From Clavibacter sp. B3I6 (GTDB lineage: Bacteria > Actinomycetota > Actinomycetes > Actinomycetales > Microbacteriaceae): 64,000 bases of DNA. A model generated the notes under the pieces. That model saw only the letters and a list, made by a program, of their open reading frames with translations, ran no database searches and was not told where the DNA came from. The position numbers and the translations under genes were made by a program. The stretch is taken from contig NZ_JAUSYL010000001.1 in NCBI RefSeq assembly GCF_030816895.1, forward strand, positions 2,976,001 through 3,040,000, written 5' to 3'. This document shows positions 29,930-40,096 of the stretch, one piece after another; within the stretch, counting starts at the first letter, position 1; every line of letters starts with the position of its first letter.

Positions 29930-31483
29930 ATGGCCAGACGCCTGCCGTCGTCCCCGCCGGTGCTGCCCGGGTTCACCTACGTGACGGTGCTCGGATCCGG
30001 CGGCTTCGCCGACGTCTTCCTCTACGAGCAGGACATGCCGCGCCGCCAGGTCGCCGTGAAGGTCATGCTCGCCGAGATCGTGACCGAGCGCCTCCGCGCC
30101 ATGTTCCGCGCCGAGGCCGACCTCATGGCGCAGCTGAGCGCGCACCCGTCCGTGCTCACCGTGCACCAGGCGAGCGTCGCCTCCGACGGACGGCCGTACC
30201 TCGTCATGGAGCTGTGCTCGTCGAGCCTCAGCGACCGGTACCGGCGCGAGCCGCTGGGCGTCGCCGAGGCGCTGCGCGTCGGGATCCGCATCGCGAGCGC
30301 CGTGGAGACCGCCCACCGCGCGGGCGTGCTGCACCGCGACATCAAGCCCGCGAACATCCTCACCACCGCGTTCGGGCACCCCGTGCTCAGCGACTTCGGC
30401 ATCGCGTCGACGCTCGAGGACGCCGCGGCGACCGACGCCGTGGGCCTGTCGATCCCGTGGTCGGCGCCCGAGGTGCTGGCCGAGGAGAGCCCCGGCACCG
30501 TGCGGAGCGAGGTGTGGTCGCTCGCCGCGACCGTCTACTCGCTGCTCGCGGGCCGCAGCCCCTTCGAGGTGCCGGGCGGGCAGAACGCGCCCGCGGACCT
30601 CGTCGCGCGGATCCAGAGGGCGCGGCCCCTCCCGACCGGTCGCGCCGACGTTCCCGAGCGGCTCGAGCTGGTGCTCCGCCGCTCGATGTCGCGGCAGCCG
30701 GAGGCCCGGCCCGAGTCGGCGCTCGCGTTCGTGCGCGAGCTGCAGGCCGTGGAAGCGGAGCTGCACCTGGCGCAGACGCCGCTCGAGGTCGCGAGCGAGG
30801 AGTGGGCGTCCGCCGTGGCGGCGGTCCCGGACGAGGACGAGGACCCGACGCGCGTGCGCGGCATCGTGCAGGTGGATCCCGGCGCGGGCCCGCGGGGCGC
30901 CCGGCGGGTGCGGCGGAGGGCCGCGGCGACGGCGGCGCGCGTGACGGACCCGGGTGCGGCGCGCGGCGTCGGCGGCTCCGGCGCGGGGGCCGTCGCGTCC
31001 GAGCCGGTGCGCGTCGGATCCGCGTCCACGTCGTTCGGCCGGTCCGGATCCGGGCCCGTCGGCGTCTCGACCCCCGGCCGCGCCGCCGCGCCGCCGCCCC
31101 GGTCCTTCCTCGCCCGGCACCGCATCGCGCTCGGCGCGGCGGCCGCGGGCGCGGTCGCGGCGTGCGTCCTCGTGGGCGTGCTGCTCGGCGCGTCCCGCGG
31201 CGGCGGCACGGACCCGCGCGACATCCCCGTGGTCGGCGAGATCCGCGCCTCGGCCACCGCCGACGGCGTGCTGTTCTCCTGGGCCGACCCCGGGCTCGAC
31301 GCCGACGACGCCTACCAGGTGGTCCGCGACGGCGGCCTGCCGAGCACGCAGCGCGACACGTCGTTCCGCGTGGCGACGGGGGCCGCGGGCACGAGCGACC
31401 GCGCCTGCGTCCAGGTCACCGTCACGCGCGACGGCATCGCCGGGGAGCCCTCGACCGAGAAGTGCGCGGAGCTGCCGCGATGA
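29930..31483 (+). CDS. Membrane Ser/Thr protein kinase with an extracellular FN3-like domain
   Basis: A 517-residue receptor-type kinase. The kinase domain (about 15-275) is intact: glycine loop GSGGFADVF (22-30), Lys44, catalytic HRDIKPAN (135-142), and DFG at 155-157. A flexible Arg/Gly/Ala-rich juxtamembrane region (about 300-395) leads to one transmembrane helix (about 400-422). The outside part is a single FN3-like domain of about 85 residues (EIRASATADGVLFSWADP). This differs from PASTA kinases of the PknB class. Its stop overlaps the ATG of the giant Ig/FN3 gene, so the two should be made together. It opens a five-gene overlapping operon (kinase, giant protein, MoxR, DUF58, transglutaminase-like), suggesting control of that envelope system by phosphorylation; this is inference. 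Confidence 0.92.
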   Translation: MARRLPSSPPVLPGFTYVTVLGSGGFADVFLYEQDMPRRQVAVKVMLAEIVTERLRAMFRAEADLMAQLSAHPSVLTVHQASVASDGRPYLVMELCSSSLSDRYRREPLGVAEALRVGIRIASAVETAHRAGVLHRDIKPANILTTAFGHPVLSDFGIASTLEDAAATDAVGLSIPWSAPEVLAEESPGTVRSEVWSLAATVYSLLAGRSPFEVPGGQNAPADLVARIQRARPLPTGRADVPERLELVLRRSMSRQPEARPESALAFVRELQAVEAELHLAQTPLEVASEEWASAVAAVPDEDEDPTRVRGIVQVDPGAGPRGARRVRRRAAATAARVTDPGAARGVGGSGAGAVASEPVRVGSASTSFGRSGSGPVGVSTPGRAAAPPPRSFLARHRIALGAAAAGAVAACVLVGVLLGASRGGGTDPRDIPVVGEIRASATADGVLFSWADPGLDADDAYQVVRDGGLPSTQRDTSFRVATGAAGTSDRACVQVTVTRDGIAGEPSTEKCAELPR

Positions 31484-34400
31484 TCCGCCAGTGGATCCGC
31501 CGGCACCGCCAGGCCGCGACGACCGTCACCGGCGGCGCGGTCGTCCTCGCCCTCCTCACGGGCTTCGCCCTCGTCTCCGACGGGTACGACGCGCAGCGCG
31601 TCGACCTCGACGACGGCTCGGTGTGGGTCGTCAACTCCGCGCAGCAGGCCATCGGCCGTGCCAACACGGCCGTGCTCGAGCTCGACAGCGTGGTCGACTC
31701 GCGCAGCGAGGACATCGACGTGCTGCAGGCCGGATCCACCGTGCTGCTCGCCGACCGCGGCAGCTCGCGCCTCGACGTGGTGGACGACGCGACGAGCGAG
31801 GTCGTCGACACGGCCCCGCTGCCGGCGGGCGCCGAGGTGATGCTCGCGGGATCCCGCGCGGCGATCCTCGTCCCCGCGACCGGCCAGCTCTGGCTCGTGC
31901 CGGTCGCGGGCCTCGCCGCGTTCGACGCGGGCTCCGCGCCGACCCTCTCCCTCGGCGCCGACGCGGTCGCGTCGATGGACGCCGACGGCACGCTCCTCGT
32001 GTACTCCGCGGACGCGGGCACGCTGTCGCGCATCCGGGCTGCCACCGACGACACCGTCGAGGAGACCGTGGACGTGGGTCCCGTGGGCGCGCCCGCCGAG
32101 GAGCAGGCGGAGGCGCCGGCCGACCCGGCGGTCGCGATCGCGGGGGAGACCGTCGAGGCCGGCGACCCGGGACGGCCGGCCGGGCAGCGCCTCGCGCTCA
32201 CGGGCGTCGACGACCACTGGGCGCTCTACGACGCCGACGCGCGAGCCCTCCTCGTGGACGGCCGCGCGGTCGACCTCGGCGGATCCGTGGCGGCGGACGC
32301 GCAGGTGGCCCTGCAGCGCGCGTCCGCGGACGGCGACGGCGTCCTCGTCGCGCACTCGGGTGGGCTCCTCGAGGTGCCCGTCGCGGGCGGCGACCCGGTC
32401 GTCGTCTCCGACGCCGTGCAGGGCGCGCCCGCGCGGCCCGTGCGCGTGGCCGGCTGCGAGTACGCCGGCTGGTCCGACGGATCCGGCTGGCAGCGCTGCC
32501 TGGCCCCCGCGGTGCTCCCTGGGACCGACGCCGAGGGGATCCGCACCACGGCCGGCGCGACCGCCGGGCTCGGGTCCATGCCGGCCCAGGCGGCGCTGCG
32601 CTTCCTCGTCGACGGCTCGCGGGTCGTCCTCAACGACGTGCGCGGCGGCGCGGCGTGGGCCGTGCAGCGCGGCGCGGGCCTCATCGACAACTGGTCGGAC
32701 CTCATCGACCGCGACCGCTCCGACACCGTCGTCGAGCAGAACACGGCCGACACCCCGCCCGAGACCGACCGCGTGCAGCAGCCGCCCGTCGCCGTCGACG
32801 ACGAGCTCGGCGCGCGCCCCGGCCGCACCACGGAGCTGCCCGTGCTCCTCAACGACCACGACCCGAACGGCGACGTGCTCGTGATCGACTCCGTCACGCC
32901 CGTCGACGCCGAGGTCGGGACGGTCGACATCGTCCACGAGGGGCAGGGGCTCCAACTCGCCCTGCCGCCGACCGCGTCCGGGACCGTGCGGCTCTCCTAC
33001 GTCGTGAGCGACGGCCGCGGCGGCACCGCGACGGCCGACGTCCGCGTGGCCGTGCGCACGGAGGGCGAGAACTCCGCGCCCGTGCAGGTGCGGCCCGCGA
33101 CCGGCACGGTGGCCGAGGGCGACCGGCTGCAGACGGACGTGCTGGGCGGCTGGTACGACCCGGACGGGGATCCGCTCTACCTCACGCGCGCGAGCGTGCC
33201 CGCCCCGGACGCCGTGAGCTGGAAGCCCGAGGGCCGCGTGGTCTACACGGACGCGGGCGCGGGCGGCGACACGCGCACGGTCGCGCTGCAGGTGTCCGAC
33301 GGGCGCGAGGAGGGATCCGGCGAGCTCGTCGTGACCGTGCGCCGCGCCGGCGACGTGCCGCTCGTGGCCGAGGGCTTCGTCGTGCAGGCGGCGGTCGGGC
33401 GCGAGATCACCGTGGAGCCGCTCACGCACGCGCGCGGCGGCAACGGGGCGATCCGGCTGGCGGCCGTGCCCGCGCGCGCCGGCGTGCAGGTCACGCCCGA
33501 CCTCGAGGCCGGCACGTTCCGCCTCCAGGGGAGCCAGACGGGCACGCACCTGCTCGAGTACACGGTGACCGACGGGCGGACGACCGCGACGGGCGTCGTG
33601 CGGGTCGAGGTGCGCGGCGTCCCCGAGTCCGACGGCCGGCCCGTCACCGTGCCGCACACCGTCTTCGTGCGCGCGCTGCAGGCGCAGGACGTGGACGTGC
33701 TCGCGACCGACTTCGACCCCGCGGGCGGCGTGCTCGTCATCACGGACGCGGTCTCGCCCGGCGACGCCGCGGGCGTGCGCGCGGAGGTCGTGCAGCAGCG
33801 GCTCGTGCGGATCAGCCTGACCCGGCCGCTCGACGGGCCCGTGGACGTCGAGTACCGGGTGAGCAACGGCGTGGCCGAGGCCGCGGGCGTCATCACGGTG
33901 ATCGAGGTGCCCGAGCCCGCCGTCCGCCAGCCGCCCGTCGCGACCGACGACCGCGTGGCCGTGCGCGTGGGCGACGCCGTGGACGTGCCCGTGCTCGCCA
34001 ACGACGAGCAGCCCGACGGCGACGCGCTCCGCCTCGACCCGGTGCTCGTCAATCCGCTGCCCGAGGGCGCCGGCCTCCTCTTCGCGAGCGACGACCGCCT
34101 CCGCTACCTCGCGCCCGACCGCACGGGCGACTACACGGCCGTCTACCGCGCGGTCGCGCCCGACGGCCAGTGGGCGACCGCGACCCTCACGATCTCCGTG
34201 CGCGAGGCCGACGTCGCGACCAACGCGGCGCCCGTGCCGCGCCCGCTCACCGCGCGCGTGCTCGCCGGCGAGACCGTGCGGATCCCCGTGCCGCTCACCG
34301 GCATCGACCCCGACGGCGACTCCGTGCGCCTCCTCGGGCAGGACACCGGCCCCGAGAAGGGGCAGGTCACCGAGGTGGGGCCCGACTGGATCGACTACCA

Positions 34401-37400
34401 GGCGGGCGACTACTCCACGGGCACGGACGCGTTCGCGTACGCCGTGGTCGACGGGCTGGGCGCGCGGGCGACCGGCACCGTCCGCGTGGGGATCAGCCCG
34501 CGGGTCGAGGGCGCGCGGAACCCCGTCGCGACCGCCGACACCGTGACCGTGCGGCCCGGCCGCGTGCTGCGCGTGCAGGTGCTCGCCAACGACACGGATC
34601 CCGACGGCGGCGCGCTCGCGCTCGTCTCGGTGCAGCCCCAGGCCGCGGGCCTCGTCGCGGGACTCGACGGCGACACCGTGCGCGTCGTCGCGCCCGAGGC
34701 CGCCGGCCGGTACGGGTTCGTGTACGGCGTCCGGAACGCGCGCGGCGGCACGGACGAGGCGTTCCTCACCGTGATCGTCGACCCGGCCGCGCCGCCCACC
34801 CGTCCGATCGCGCGCGACGCCGTGCTGCAGCTGTCCGACGTGCTCGACCGCTCGAGCGTCGACGTGGACGTGATGCGCAACGTCTTCTCCGCCGAGGGCG
34901 ACGTGTCCGCGCTGGTGCTCGGCGTCGGCGCGGGCTACGAGGACGTGGCGCGCGTGACGTCCGACGGCCGGATCCGCGTCGAGGTCGGCGACGAGCGCCG
35001 CATCGTCCCCTTCACGGTCGCGCAGCCCGACGACCCGGCGATCTCCGCCACGGCCTTCATCTGGGTGCCCGGCTTCGAGGACACCCTCCCGCAGCTGCGC
35101 GTCGGCCAGCCGCGGCCGACCGTCGCGAGCGGCGAGCGGCTGGTGCTCGACCTCGACGACCACGTGATCGCCGCCGGCGGGCGCGCGGTGCGGATCGCCG
35201 ACCCGAACGCGCTCTCCGCGACGCACGCCGACGGGCCCGTCGAGCTCGTGGACGAGGACACCATCGCGTACCGCAGCGAGCCGGGCTACTTCGGGCCCGC
35301 GGCCGTGTCGTTCACCGTGACCGACGGATCCGGGATCGGCTCCGGGGCCGCGGGCGGCCGCACCGCCGCGCTCGTGCTGCCGATCACGGTCACGCCCACC
35401 GAGAACCAGCCGCCCGTGTTCACGGGCGCGGTCATCGACCTCGAGCCCGGGCAGTCGAAGGACATCGACCTCGGCCGCCTCACCACCTACCCGTACGCGG
35501 ACGACCGCGGGCAGCTCGCGTACGCGCTCGAGGGCGTCGTGGCCGCGGGCTTCCGCGCCTCCGTCGACGGCGGCACCCTGCGCGTCTCCGCCGACGGGGG
35601 CGTCGCGACCGGCGCGGCCGCGTCCTTCCCCGTCAGCGTCCGCGACGCCACGCAGACCGGGCGCGCGGGCCGAGTGGACCTCCGGGTCGTGCCGTCGACG
35701 CGCCCGCTCGCCGAGCCCGCGACCGACGAGGGCGCCGTGACCCGCGGATCCTCCACCACGATCGACGTGCTCGCCAACGACGAGGCCGGCAACCCGTTCC
35801 CCGGCACGCCCCTCACGGTCGCGTCCATCCGCGGTGCGGACGGCGCGAGCCTCCCCGCGGGCGTGACCGTGACGCCGTCGGCCGACCGCGCGACCCTCGC
35901 CGTCACGGCCGCCGCGGACGCCGAGCCCGGCGACGTGCGCGTGCAGTACGAGGTGCGCGACGCCACGGGCGAGGCGGGCCGGGCCGCCTTCGGCACCGTC
36001 GTGATCCACGTGCAGGACCGCCCCGGGCCCGTCGCGGCCCTCCGCGCCACGGGCTTCGCGGACCGCTCGCTCACGGTCGCGTTCGAGCCGGGCGTCTTCA
36101 ACGGCTCGCCCATCACCGGCTACCAGGTGCGCGTGCTCCGCGGGGGCGCGGCCACCGCGACCGTCACGTGCGCGTCGACCACGTGCGCGGTCCCGACGCC
36201 CGGCAACGGGCCCTCGAACGCGGTGCAGGTCGAGGTGTCGGCCGTCAACGCCGTGGGCGCGTCCGATCCCGCGTCGATCTCCGGGCTCTGGTCGGACGTG
36301 CTGCCCGCGGCCCCCGCCGGCCTCACCGTGGAGCCGCTCGTCGACGGGCTGCGCGTGTCGTGGCGGCCGTCGGACGCGCCGTCGGCGTCGAGCCCGGTCA
36401 CGCAGCACGTCGTCACCGTGGGCGGCGTCACCCGGCAGGTGGCCGCGGACGCCACGAGCGTCGAGGTGCGGGATCCGTCGCTCGTCCCCGAGGTGCCCGT
36501 CGCCGTCGCGGTCGCCGCGCGCAACAGCGCCCAGGTGCAGGACGCGTCCGCCTGGCTCGCGGCCACCACCACCGGCACGCCGCGGGGCGCCCCCACCGCC
36601 ACAGGCGCGCCCTCCGCGGTCGCCGACCCCGCCGACGAGACGCGCGTCACCGTGTCGTGGCCGGCGTTCCAGGGCCAGGGCGTCGACGGGATCCGCTACC
36701 TGGTGGCCGCGTACGCGCCCGGGTCCGCGCCCGCCTGCTCGGTCGCCACCGAGGGCGTCGCGCCGTGGTCCGCCGACCACGGACCCGCGGTCGACGTGGG
36801 CGGCGCGACCAGCCACCTGTTCACGGGCCTCGCCACCGACCAGCCCGTCGCGTTCGCCGTGCTCGCCGCCAACAGCCAGGGCTGCACGGTCGTCGAGGCC
36901 GGCCAGCTGACGCCGCGCACCGCGCCGTCGACGCCCGTCGTCACGGTCGCGCTGCCGGACCCGGAGCGGTCCTCGGAGGGCGTCTCCCGCGCGGTCCTCA
37001 CCGACGCGCGGTACCGGCCGGGCAGCGCGTCCGCCTCCGCCCAGCTGCTGTACCGCGTCGACGGGCAGGGCGACGGCGTGCCGGTCGGCGTCGGCCAGGA
37101 GCTGACGCTGCCGCGCACGGGCGCCCGCGCGAGCGTCCAGGTGCGCGTGGTCGAGGACAGCGGCGACGGGCGGCCGCGCTCGAGCGGCTGGTCGGATCCC
37201 GTCGACGCCGGCGTCGCGGTCGACGCGCGGGCCGGCGACGTGCGCTTCACGGCTGACGCCTCCGGCGCCGTGAGCGCCTCCTGGACCTCGATGCCCCCGG
37301 TGGCCGCGGGCGGCTACTCCCGGAGCGAGCACCGCTGCGGCGGGACGGGCCCCTGGACCGACGGGTCGTCGGGCGCGGCAGGATCCTGCATCATCCCCGC

Positions 37401-37476
37401 GGGAGGGGAGCGGATCCTCGAGGTGCGCGTCGCCGCGAACTCGGGCAACCTGTACACGTACGCCCACCGCGGATGA
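31480..37476 (+). CDS. Giant membrane-anchored surface protein with Ig-like and FN3 repeats
   Basis: A 1998-residue protein. A short basic N-terminus and one hydrophobic helix (about 15-33) act as signal or anchor. Residues 35-420 look like repeated beta strands (VVNSAQQ, LLADRGSSRLDVVDD, and similar), possibly a propeller. From about 435 to 1510 come roughly ten cadherin-like/Ig-like modules, many starting with (Q)PPVA-DD and carrying LANDxxPDG, for example near 33931, 34526 and 35764. From about 1515 to the end lie four or five FN3 domains (PVAALRATGF, APAGLTVEPLVDGLRVSW). There is no LPXTG or other cell-wall sorting signal at the C-terminus. Strongly acidic overall. It is probably an extracellular adhesion or scaffold protein. 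Coupled by 4-nt overlaps to the kinase before and the MoxR gene after. Confidence 0.88.
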   Translation: MIRQWIRRHRQAATTVTGGAVVLALLTGFALVSDGYDAQRVDLDDGSVWVVNSAQQAIGRANTAVLELDSVVDSRSEDIDVLQAGSTVLLADRGSSRLDVVDDATSEVVDTAPLPAGAEVMLAGSRAAILVPATGQLWLVPVAGLAAFDAGSAPTLSLGADAVASMDADGTLLVYSADAGTLSRIRAATDDTVEETVDVGPVGAPAEEQAEAPADPAVAIAGETVEAGDPGRPAGQRLALTGVDDHWALYDADARALLVDGRAVDLGGSVAADAQVALQRASADGDGVLVAHSGGLLEVPVAGGDPVVVSDAVQGAPARPVRVAGCEYAGWSDGSGWQRCLAPAVLPGTDAEGIRTTAGATAGLGSMPAQAALRFLVDGSRVVLNDVRGGAAWAVQRGAGLIDNWSDLIDRDRSDTVVEQNTADTPPETDRVQQPPVAVDDELGARPGRTTELPVLLNDHDPNGDVLVIDSVTPVDAEVGTVDIVHEGQGLQLALPPTASGTVRLSYVVSDGRGGTATADVRVAVRTEGENSAPVQVRPATGTVAEGDRLQTDVLGGWYDPDGDPLYLTRASVPAPDAVSWKPEGRVVYTDAGAGGDTRTVALQVSDGREEGSGELVVTVRRAGDVPLVAEGFVVQAAVGREITVEPLTHARGGNGAIRLAAVPARAGVQVTPDLEAGTFRLQGSQTGTHLLEYTVTDGRTTATGVVRVEVRGVPESDGRPVTVPHTVFVRALQAQDVDVLATDFDPAGGVLVITDAVSPGDAAGVRAEVVQQRLVRISLTRPLDGPVDVEYRVSNGVAEAAGVITVIEVPEPAVRQPPVATDDRVAVRVGDAVDVPVLANDEQPDGDALRLDPVLVNPLPEGAGLLFASDDRLRYLAPDRTGDYTAVYRAVAPDGQWATATLTISVREADVATNAAPVPRPLTARVLAGETVRIPVPLTGIDPDGDSVRLLGQDTGPEKGQVTEVGPDWIDYQAGDYSTGTDAFAYAVVDGLGARATGTVRVGISPRVEGARNPVATADTVTVRPGRVLRVQVLANDTDPDGGALALVSVQPQAAGLVAGLDGDTVRVVAPEAAGRYGFVYGVRNARGGTDEAFLTVIVDPAAPPTRPIARDAVLQLSDVLDRSSVDVDVMRNVFSAEGDVSALVLGVGAGYEDVARVTSDGRIRVEVGDERRIVPFTVAQPDDPAISATAFIWVPGFEDTLPQLRVGQPRPTVASGERLVLDLDDHVIAAGGRAVRIADPNALSATHADGPVELVDEDTIAYRSEPGYFGPAAVSFTVTDGSGIGSGAAGGRTAALVLPITVTPTENQPPVFTGAVIDLEPGQSKDIDLGRLTTYPYADDRGQLAYALEGVVAAGFRASVDGGTLRVSADGGVATGAAASFPVSVRDATQTGRAGRVDLRVVPSTRPLAEPATDEGAVTRGSSTTIDVLANDEAGNPFPGTPLTVASIRGADGASLPAGVTVTPSADRATLAVTAAADAEPGDVRVQYEVRDATGEAGRAAFGTVVIHVQDRPGPVAALRATGFADRSLTVAFEPGVFNGSPITGYQVRVLRGGAATATVTCASTTCAVPTPGNGPSNAVQVEVSAVNAVGASDPASISGLWSDVLPAAPAGLTVEPLVDGLRVSWRPSDAPSASSPVTQHVVTVGGVTRQVAADATSVEVRDPSLVPEVPVAVAVAARNSAQVQDASAWLAATTTGTPRGAPTATGAPSAVADPADETRVTVSWPAFQGQGVDGIRYLVAAYAPGSAPACSVATEGVAPWSADHGPAVDVGGATSHLFTGLATDQPVAFAVLAANSQGCTVVEAGQLTPRTAPSTPVVTVALPDPERSSEGVSRAVLTDARYRPGSASASAQLLYRVDGQGDGVPVGVGQELTLPRTGARASVQVRVVEDSGDGRPRSSGWSDPVDAGVAVDARAGDVRFTADASGAVSASWTSMPPVAAGGYSRSEHRCGGTGPWTDGSSGAAGSCIIPAGGERILEVRVAANSGNLYTYAHRG

Positions 37477-38564
37477 CGGCCGATCCCGCGGCCCCCGTGC
37501 CGCACCGCCAGGCCGCACCCGAGAGGCACGCCCCCATGACGATGACCGCCGACGAGGCCCGCGCCTTCCAGGACGAGTTCGCCCGGCTCGTCCGCAACGT
37601 CGAGCAGGTGCTCCTCGGCAAGTCCCACGTGGTGCGCCTCGCCTTCACCGCCATGGTCACGGGCGGGCACCTGCTGCTCGAGGACGTGCCCGGCACGGGA
37701 AAGACCTCGCTCGCGCGCGCCATGGCGCAGACGGTCGACGGCACGCACAGCCGCGTGCAGTTCACGCCCGACGTGCTGCCCGGCGACATCACGGGCGTCA
37801 GCGTCTACGACCAGCGCACGGGCGAGTTCGAGTTCCACCGCGGACCCGTGTTCGCGAGCATCGTGCTGGCCGACGAGATCAACCGCGCGAGCCCGAAGAC
37901 CCAGTCCGCGCTCCTCGAGGTGATGGAGGAGGGCCGCGTCACGGTGGACGGCACGCCGTACGACGTGGGCGACCCGTTCATGGTCATCGCGACCCAGAAC
38001 CCCATCGAGCAGGCGGGCACCTACGCCCTGCCCGAGGCGCAGCTCGACCGCTTCCTGCTGCGCACCTCCATCGGGTACCCCGACCACGAGTCGATGCTGC
38101 GGATCCTGCAGGGCTCCGCCGTGAGCGCACACGACGTGACGCTCGCGCCGGTCGCGTCGGCCGCGTCCGTGCGCGCGCTCCAGGAGCGCGCGGGGACGGT
38201 GCACGTGGATCCGTCGATCGCCGACTACGTGGTGCGCCTCGTCGACGCCACCCGCACCGCGCCCGAGGTGCGGCTCGGCGCCAGCGTGCGCGGCGCCCTC
38301 GCGCTCGTGCGCGCCGCCCGCACCTGGGCCGCCGCCGACGGCCGCCACTACGTGCTGCCCGACGACGTGAAGGCCCTCGCCGAGCCCGTGCTCGCGCACC
38401 GCCTGCTGCTGGATCCCGAGGCCGAGTTCGACGGGGTCACGCCCACGAGCGTGCTGTCGCAGATCCTGATCGAGACCGCGCCGCCGCGGGACCGGCACGC
38501 GGGGGCGCCGTCCGCGGGCGGCGCGTCCGAGCCCGGCGCCGCGGGCGCGCGGCCGGGCGGATGA
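37473..38564 (+). CDS. MoxR-family AAA+ ATPase
   Basis: A 363-residue MoxR AAA+ ATPase. Walker A is PGTGKTSL (73-80), Walker B is LADEINRASPKTQSALLEVMEE (quoted in part: ADEINRA), and sensor 1 is VIATQNPIEQAGTY. The MoxR lid domain follows. MoxR proteins act as chaperones that assemble or activate partner complexes and almost always sit next to a DUF58 or VWA gene, as here. The ATG at 37473 overlaps the giant-protein stop; an internal ATG at 37536 would give a more typical N-terminus (MTMTADEARAF) and cannot be excluded. A short Gly/Ala tail ends the protein. Confidence 0.93.
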   Translation: MTADPAAPVPHRQAAPERHAPMTMTADEARAFQDEFARLVRNVEQVLLGKSHVVRLAFTAMVTGGHLLLEDVPGTGKTSLARAMAQTVDGTHSRVQFTPDVLPGDITGVSVYDQRTGEFEFHRGPVFASIVLADEINRASPKTQSALLEVMEEGRVTVDGTPYDVGDPFMVIATQNPIEQAGTYALPEAQLDRFLLRTSIGYPDHESMLRILQGSAVSAHDVTLAPVASAASVRALQERAGTVHVDPSIADYVVRLVDATRTAPEVRLGASVRGALALVRAARTWAAADGRHYVLPDDVKALAEPVLAHRLLLDPEAEFDGVTPTSVLSQILIETAPPRDRHAGAPSAGGASEPGAAGARPGG

Positions 38565-40096
38565 CCGCGGTCGGGACGCGCGGCGCCGCCGACGCGCCCG
38601 GTCCCGGCGGCGTCCCCGAGGTCGCGGACGCCGCCCCGGGCGCCGTGCCGGGCGCCGCCGCGCCCCGGAACGCGATCGCGCGCCTCGTCGGCGTCGTCAC
38701 GCCGCTCGGCCGCGTCGTCGCCGTCGCGGCGGTCGTCGCGGGCGCGGCCGGCTACGCGCTCGGCTGGCGCGAGCTCGTGGCCGTCGCCTGGACCGCCGCC
38801 GCGCTCTGGGTCGTCGCGCTCCTCCACCTCGTCGGATCCGCGGGCGTCGAGGTGACCCTGCGCCTCCCGCGCGACCGCGTGGTGGCGGGGGAGCGAGCGC
38901 CCGCCACGGTCGCCGTGCGCAACCCGCTCCGGCGGCGGGCCGTGGGCCTCACGGTCGAGGTGCCCGTCGGATCCGGGCTCGCCGAGATCCACGTGCCGTC
39001 ACTCGGGCACGGCCACTCCCACGAGGACGTCTTCGTCGTGCCCACCTCGCGCCGCGGCGTGATCCCGCTCGGCCCCGCCCGCATCGTCCGCGGCGACCCG
39101 ATCGGCCTGGTGCGCCGCGAGTCGGCCGAGGCCGCCGCGACCCGGCTCCTCGTGCACCCGCGCACGCTCGCCATGCCGAGCACGAGCACGGGCTTCGTCC
39201 GCGACCTCGAGGGCCGCGCCACGCGCGACCTCACCGACAGCGACGTGTCCTTCCAGTCGCTCCGCGAGTATGTGCCGGGCGACGCCGTGCGGCACATCCA
39301 CTGGCGCTCCACCGCGAAGACCGGCGTGCCCATGGTGCGGCGGTTCGAGGAGACCCGGCGGAGCCACATCATGGTGGCGCTGTCCCTGCACGCGGGGGAT
39401 TACGGGAACGCGGCGGCGGACGGCGCGGCCGGCGGCGCGGGCGCGGGCGCGGACGCGGGCGCTGCCGGCGGATCCGGCGCGGGCGGCGACGCCGGGTTCC
39501 CCGCGGGCGGCACGACGGTCGCGGCCGGGGGAGCGGCGGACGCGCTCCCCGGATCCACCGCCGAGGCCGAGTTCGAGCTGGCCGTGAGCGTCGTCGGATC
39601 CCTGGGCGCGCGCGCCATCGTCGACGCGCGCACCGTCTCGGTCGTCGCCAGCGCCGACCGCACGGGCCGCCCGCGGGCCCGCCGCCTGCCGACCGTCCCC
39701 ACGCTGCCCGGCCTCGCGCGCACCGTCCGCCGCCCGGCCCCCGCCGCCTCCCGCTCCGCCCGCCTCCGCCGCCTCGCCACCGTGACGCGCGACCGCCTCC
39801 TCGACGACCTCGCCGAGATCGCCGCCGACGACCGCGCGGCGCCGCTCGGGGAGCTCGCCCGGGCCGCCGCCGACGAGGTCGCGGGCGTCTCCGTCGTCTT
39901 CCTCGTCTGCGGCACCGGCGCCGCGCCCGCCGCGATCCGCTCCGCCGCCGTCGGCTTCCCGCCCGGCGTGCAGGTGGTCGCGGTCGTCTGCGACCCCGAG
40001 GCCGAGGCCGGGCTCCGCCGCCTCGGCGACCTGAGCGTCCTCACCGTCGGCTACCTCGACGACCTGCGCGGCGCCCTCCAGCGGAGCGCGTCGTGA
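38561..40096 (+). CDS. DUF58 protein, MoxR partner
   Basis: A 511-residue membrane protein. Two helices (about 50-68 and 70-90) precede an extracellular-style beta domain (EVTLRLPRDRVVAGERAPATV). The DUF58 signature REYVPGDAVRHIHWRSTAKTG (in part: YVPGDAVRHIHW) lies near residues 232-251, followed by VRRFEE. A low-complexity Gly/Ala insert (about 285-330) interrupts the C-terminal VWA-like region. DUF58 proteins pair with MoxR ATPases in envelope or stress systems. Overlaps MoxR at its start (ATGA) and the transglutaminase-like gene at its end (GTGA). Confidence 0.9.
   Translation: MTAVGTRGAADAPGPGGVPEVADAAPGAVPGAAAPRNAIARLVGVVTPLGRVVAVAAVVAGAAGYALGWRELVAVAWTAAALWVVALLHLVGSAGVEVTLRLPRDRVVAGERAPATVAVRNPLRRRAVGLTVEVPVGSGLAEIHVPSLGHGHSHEDVFVVPTSRRGVIPLGPARIVRGDPIGLVRRESAEAAATRLLVHPRTLAMPSTSTGFVRDLEGRATRDLTDSDVSFQSLREYVPGDAVRHIHWRSTAKTGVPMVRRFEETRRSHIMVALSLHAGDYGNAAADGAAGGAGAGADAGAAGGSGAGGDAGFPAGGTTVAAGGAADALPGSTAEAEFELAVSVVGSLGARAIVDARTVSVVASADRTGRPRARRLPTVPTLPGLARTVRRPAPAASRSARLRRLATVTRDRLLDDLAEIAADDRAAPLGELARAAADEVAGVSVVFLVCGTGAAPAAIRSAAVGFPPGVQVVAVVCDPEAEAGLRRLGDLSVLTVGYLDDLRGALQRSAS

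Noticed and set aside
31312..37518. A 2068-codon open frame antisense to the giant Ig/FN3 gene
   Set aside because: It mirrors the codon structure of the plus-strand gene, has no recognisable domain, and has no ribosome site or promoter.
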